Shown here: positions 62,724 through 64,000 of the stretch, one piece after another | How positions within the stretch are numbered: the first letter of the stretch is position 1 | Layout: each line of letters begins with the position of its first letter | Assembly: GCF_041080675.1 (NCBI RefSeq) | Contig: NZ_CP163520.1 | Span: forward strand, 3,348,001 to 3,412,000 | Direction of reading: 5' to 3' | Origin: Streptomyces sp. cg36 | GTDB lineage: Bacteria > Actinomycetota > Actinomycetes > Streptomycetales > Streptomycetaceae | Length of the DNA stretch: 64,000 nucleotides | Made by a program: the position numbers and the translations under genes | Notes under the pieces: generated by a model | What the model was told of the DNA's origin: nothing | The model's input: only the letters and a program-made list of their open reading frames with translations | The model's database searches: none

Positions 62724-63465
62724 CGCCCCCGCCGTCGCCGGGGCGGCGCTCGCGCTGCGCGGCGCGGCGCTCGGGCGCCCCGGCGCGCCCGCGCTCGACG
62801 GGGTCGACCTCGACGTCGCGGCGGGCGAGGTGCTGGCCGTGGTCGGCCCCTCCGGCTGCGGCAAGTCGACCCTGCTGCGCACCCTCGCCGGGCTGCTGCC
62901 GCCGCTGGCGGGCCGGGTCACCCAGGACGGCGACGCGGTGCTCGCGCCCTCAGCCGAGCGCGCGCTGGTCTTCCAGGAGGACGCCCTGCTGCCGTGGCGC
63001 ACCCTGCGCGGCAACGTCGAACTGCCGCTCGCCGTGCAGCGGGTGCCCCGCGCCGAGCGCCGCGCGCGGGCCGACCGGTGGCTCGCCCGGGTCGGGCTGA
63101 CCGCGCACGCCGGACGGCTCCCGCACCACGTCTCGGGCGGTCAGCGCCAGCGCGCGCAGCTGGCCCGCGCGCTGGCCGGACGGCCGCGCGCCGTCCTGAT
63201 GGACGAGCCGTTCGGCGCGCTCGACGCCCAGAACCGTTCCGCCATGCAGCAGTTGCTGGTCGAGGTGCTGCACGGCACCGGAGCGACCGTCGTCTTCGTC
63301 ACCCACGACGTCGACGAGGCGCTGTTCCTGGGCGACCGGGTCGCCCTGCTCGGCACCGGACGCGTCCTCGACGTGCCCCGGCCGCGCGAGCGGGCCGCGC
63401 ACGACGACCCGGCCACCACGGCCCTGCGCCGCGAGGTGCTCGCCTCGCTCGCCGAGCGCGCCTGA
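62707..63465 (+). CDS. ABC transporter ATP-binding protein (SsuB/TauB-like)
   Basis: ATG 62707 lies inside the permease 3' end (17-base overlap). The 252-residue product has Walker A GPSGCGKST, signature VSGGQRQRAQLARAL, Walker B VLMDEPFGALD and the H-loop VTHDVDEA. LLPWRTLRGN is the characteristic Q-loop region of the nitrate/sulfonate/taurine ATPases. It powers the importer. Confidence 0.95.
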   Translation: MTSSSDAPAVAGAALALRGAALGRPGAPALDGVDLDVAAGEVLAVVGPSGCGKSTLLRTLAGLLPPLAGRVTQDGDAVLAPSAERALVFQEDALLPWRTLRGNVELPLAVQRVPRAERRARADRWLARVGLTAHAGRLPHHVSGGQRQRAQLARALAGRPRAVLMDEPFGALDAQNRSAMQQLLVEVLHGTGATVVFVTHDVDEALFLGDRVALLGTGRVLDVPRPRERAAHDDPATTALRREVLASLAERA

Positions 63466-63505
63466 CCGCGCTCCCCCATCCCGCCAAGCCGACGGAAGGC
63501 ACCCC

Positions 63506-64000
63506 ATGCAGATCCCCGCACTCGCCGACGCCGAGGAGCTGACCTGCGACGTCCTCGTCATCGGAGGCGGCACGGCCGGCACGATGGCCGCGCTCACCGC
63601 CGCCGGGCGCGGTGCGGACGTGCTGCTCCTGGAGAAGGCGCACGTCCGCCACTCGGGCGCGCTCGCCATGGGCATGGACGGCGTCAACAACGCGGTGGTC
63701 CCCGGCCGCGCCGAGCCCGACGACTACGTCGCCGAGATCACCCGCGCCAACGACGGGATCGTCGACCAGTCCACCGTCCGCCAGACCGCCACCCGCGGCT
63801 TCGCGATGGTCCAGCGCCTGGAGTCGTACGGCGTGAAGTTCGAGAAGGACGAGCACGGCGCGTACGCGGTGCGCCAGGTGCACCGCTCCGGCTCGTACGT
63901 CCTGCCCATGCCGGAGGGCAAGGACGTCAAGAAGGTCCTCTACCGGCAGCTGCGGCGGCGCGAGATGCGCGAGCGGATCCGGATCGAGAACCGGGTGATG
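63506..64000 (+). CDS. AprA-like FAD-dependent oxidoreductase (cut by window end)
   Basis: ATG 63506 opens a frame that runs to the window edge (165 residues seen). VLVIGGGTAGTMAALTAAGRGADVLLLEKA is the FAD-binding fold. RHSGALAMGMDGVNNAVVPGRAEPDDYVAEITRANDGIVDQ and HRSGSYVLPMPEGKDVKK match AprA (adenylylsulfate reductase alpha-like) flavoproteins rather than classical fumarate reductase. AprA normally works with a two-cluster ferredoxin, as encoded at 60276. In this setting, with an ABC importer, it may act on an imported sulfur or other acid compound; the substrate is not known. Confidence 0.88.
   Translation, partial: MQIPALADAEELTCDVLVIGGGTAGTMAALTAAGRGADVLLLEKAHVRHSGALAMGMDGVNNAVVPGRAEPDDYVAEITRANDGIVDQSTVRQTATRGFAMVQRLESYGVKFEKDEHGAYAVRQVHRSGSYVLPMPEGKDVKKVLYRQLRRREMRERIRIENRVM

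Overview
The window is high-GC actinobacterial DNA and almost certainly comes from a Streptomyces chromosome. The signs are strong G/C third-position bias, many GTG starts and ATGA/GTGA overlaps, a tRNA-Tyr carrying an integrative element, a chromosomal nuo-type cluster next to korAB, and TTA codons confined to the mobile element. The species cannot be named from sequence alone.

Bases 1 to about 13.3 kb are the right-hand part of an actinomycete integrative and conjugative element (AICE) integrated at the 3' end of tRNA-Tyr, the same kind of site used by SLP1. Its left end lies outside the window. The genes form one tight rightward chain. First come small membrane and hypothetical proteins of the spread type and a DEDDh exonuclease homologue that lacks two catalytic acids. 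Then follow a DUF2637-like coiled-coil membrane protein, a TraB/FtsK-type DNA translocase with a repeat cluster behind it (candidate clt), a prim-pol, an SF3-like helicase whose 3' end holds nine GGGGACGCTG-type repeats (candidate origin), xis and int. Between int and the tRNA sits a low-GC, opposite-strand gene encoding a PD-(D/E)XK-like nuclease, most likely cargo or defence. Three element genes, including xis and the helicase gene, carry rare TTA codons.

From 13.5 to 20 kb there are housekeeping genes: yajQ, ogt plus alkB (overlapping DNA-repair pair), a GlsB-type membrane protein, an APC permease, yccF/htpX and mscL. From 20.0 to 30.5 kb a leftward operon encodes a complex I-like set, nuoA-B-C-H-I-J-K-L-M-N. 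It lacks nuoD, E, F and G, and its NuoC carries a disordered repeat tail of about 320 residues. Two paralogous sensor kinases with matching promoter architecture and one NarL/LuxR response regulator follow (30.9-34.7 kb). Next are korA and korB for a 2-oxoacid:ferredoxin oxidoreductase. Reduced ferredoxin from KorAB is a plausible electron source for a complex I that lacks its NADH module; this is inference.

From 38 to 50.5 kb are an amino-acid permease behind a perfect 20-bp inverted repeat, an HxlR/NAD(P)H-quinone-reductase pair with an operator-like repeat, rarD, a secreted M28 peptidase with a P-domain, an ABC exporter with a TetR gene, a LolA-like lipoprotein-carrier homologue, a COG4315 lipoprotein and a polyprenyl diphosphate synthase. 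From 50.7 to 59.1 kb are a CocE-like hydrolase that has lost its nucleophile serine and catalytic histidine, an FAD oxidoreductase plus ATP-grasp ligase, fumarylacetoacetase, an exact 20 x 14-bp minisatellite and recQ.

From 59.3 kb to the end is a GntR-controlled operon: two-cluster ferredoxin, ABC substrate-binding lipoprotein with a NosL-like C-terminal part, permease, ATPase, and an AprA-like flavoprotein cut by the window end. Together these look like a substrate importer coupled to an AprBA-type flavin/iron-sulfur oxidoreductase whose substrate is unknown.
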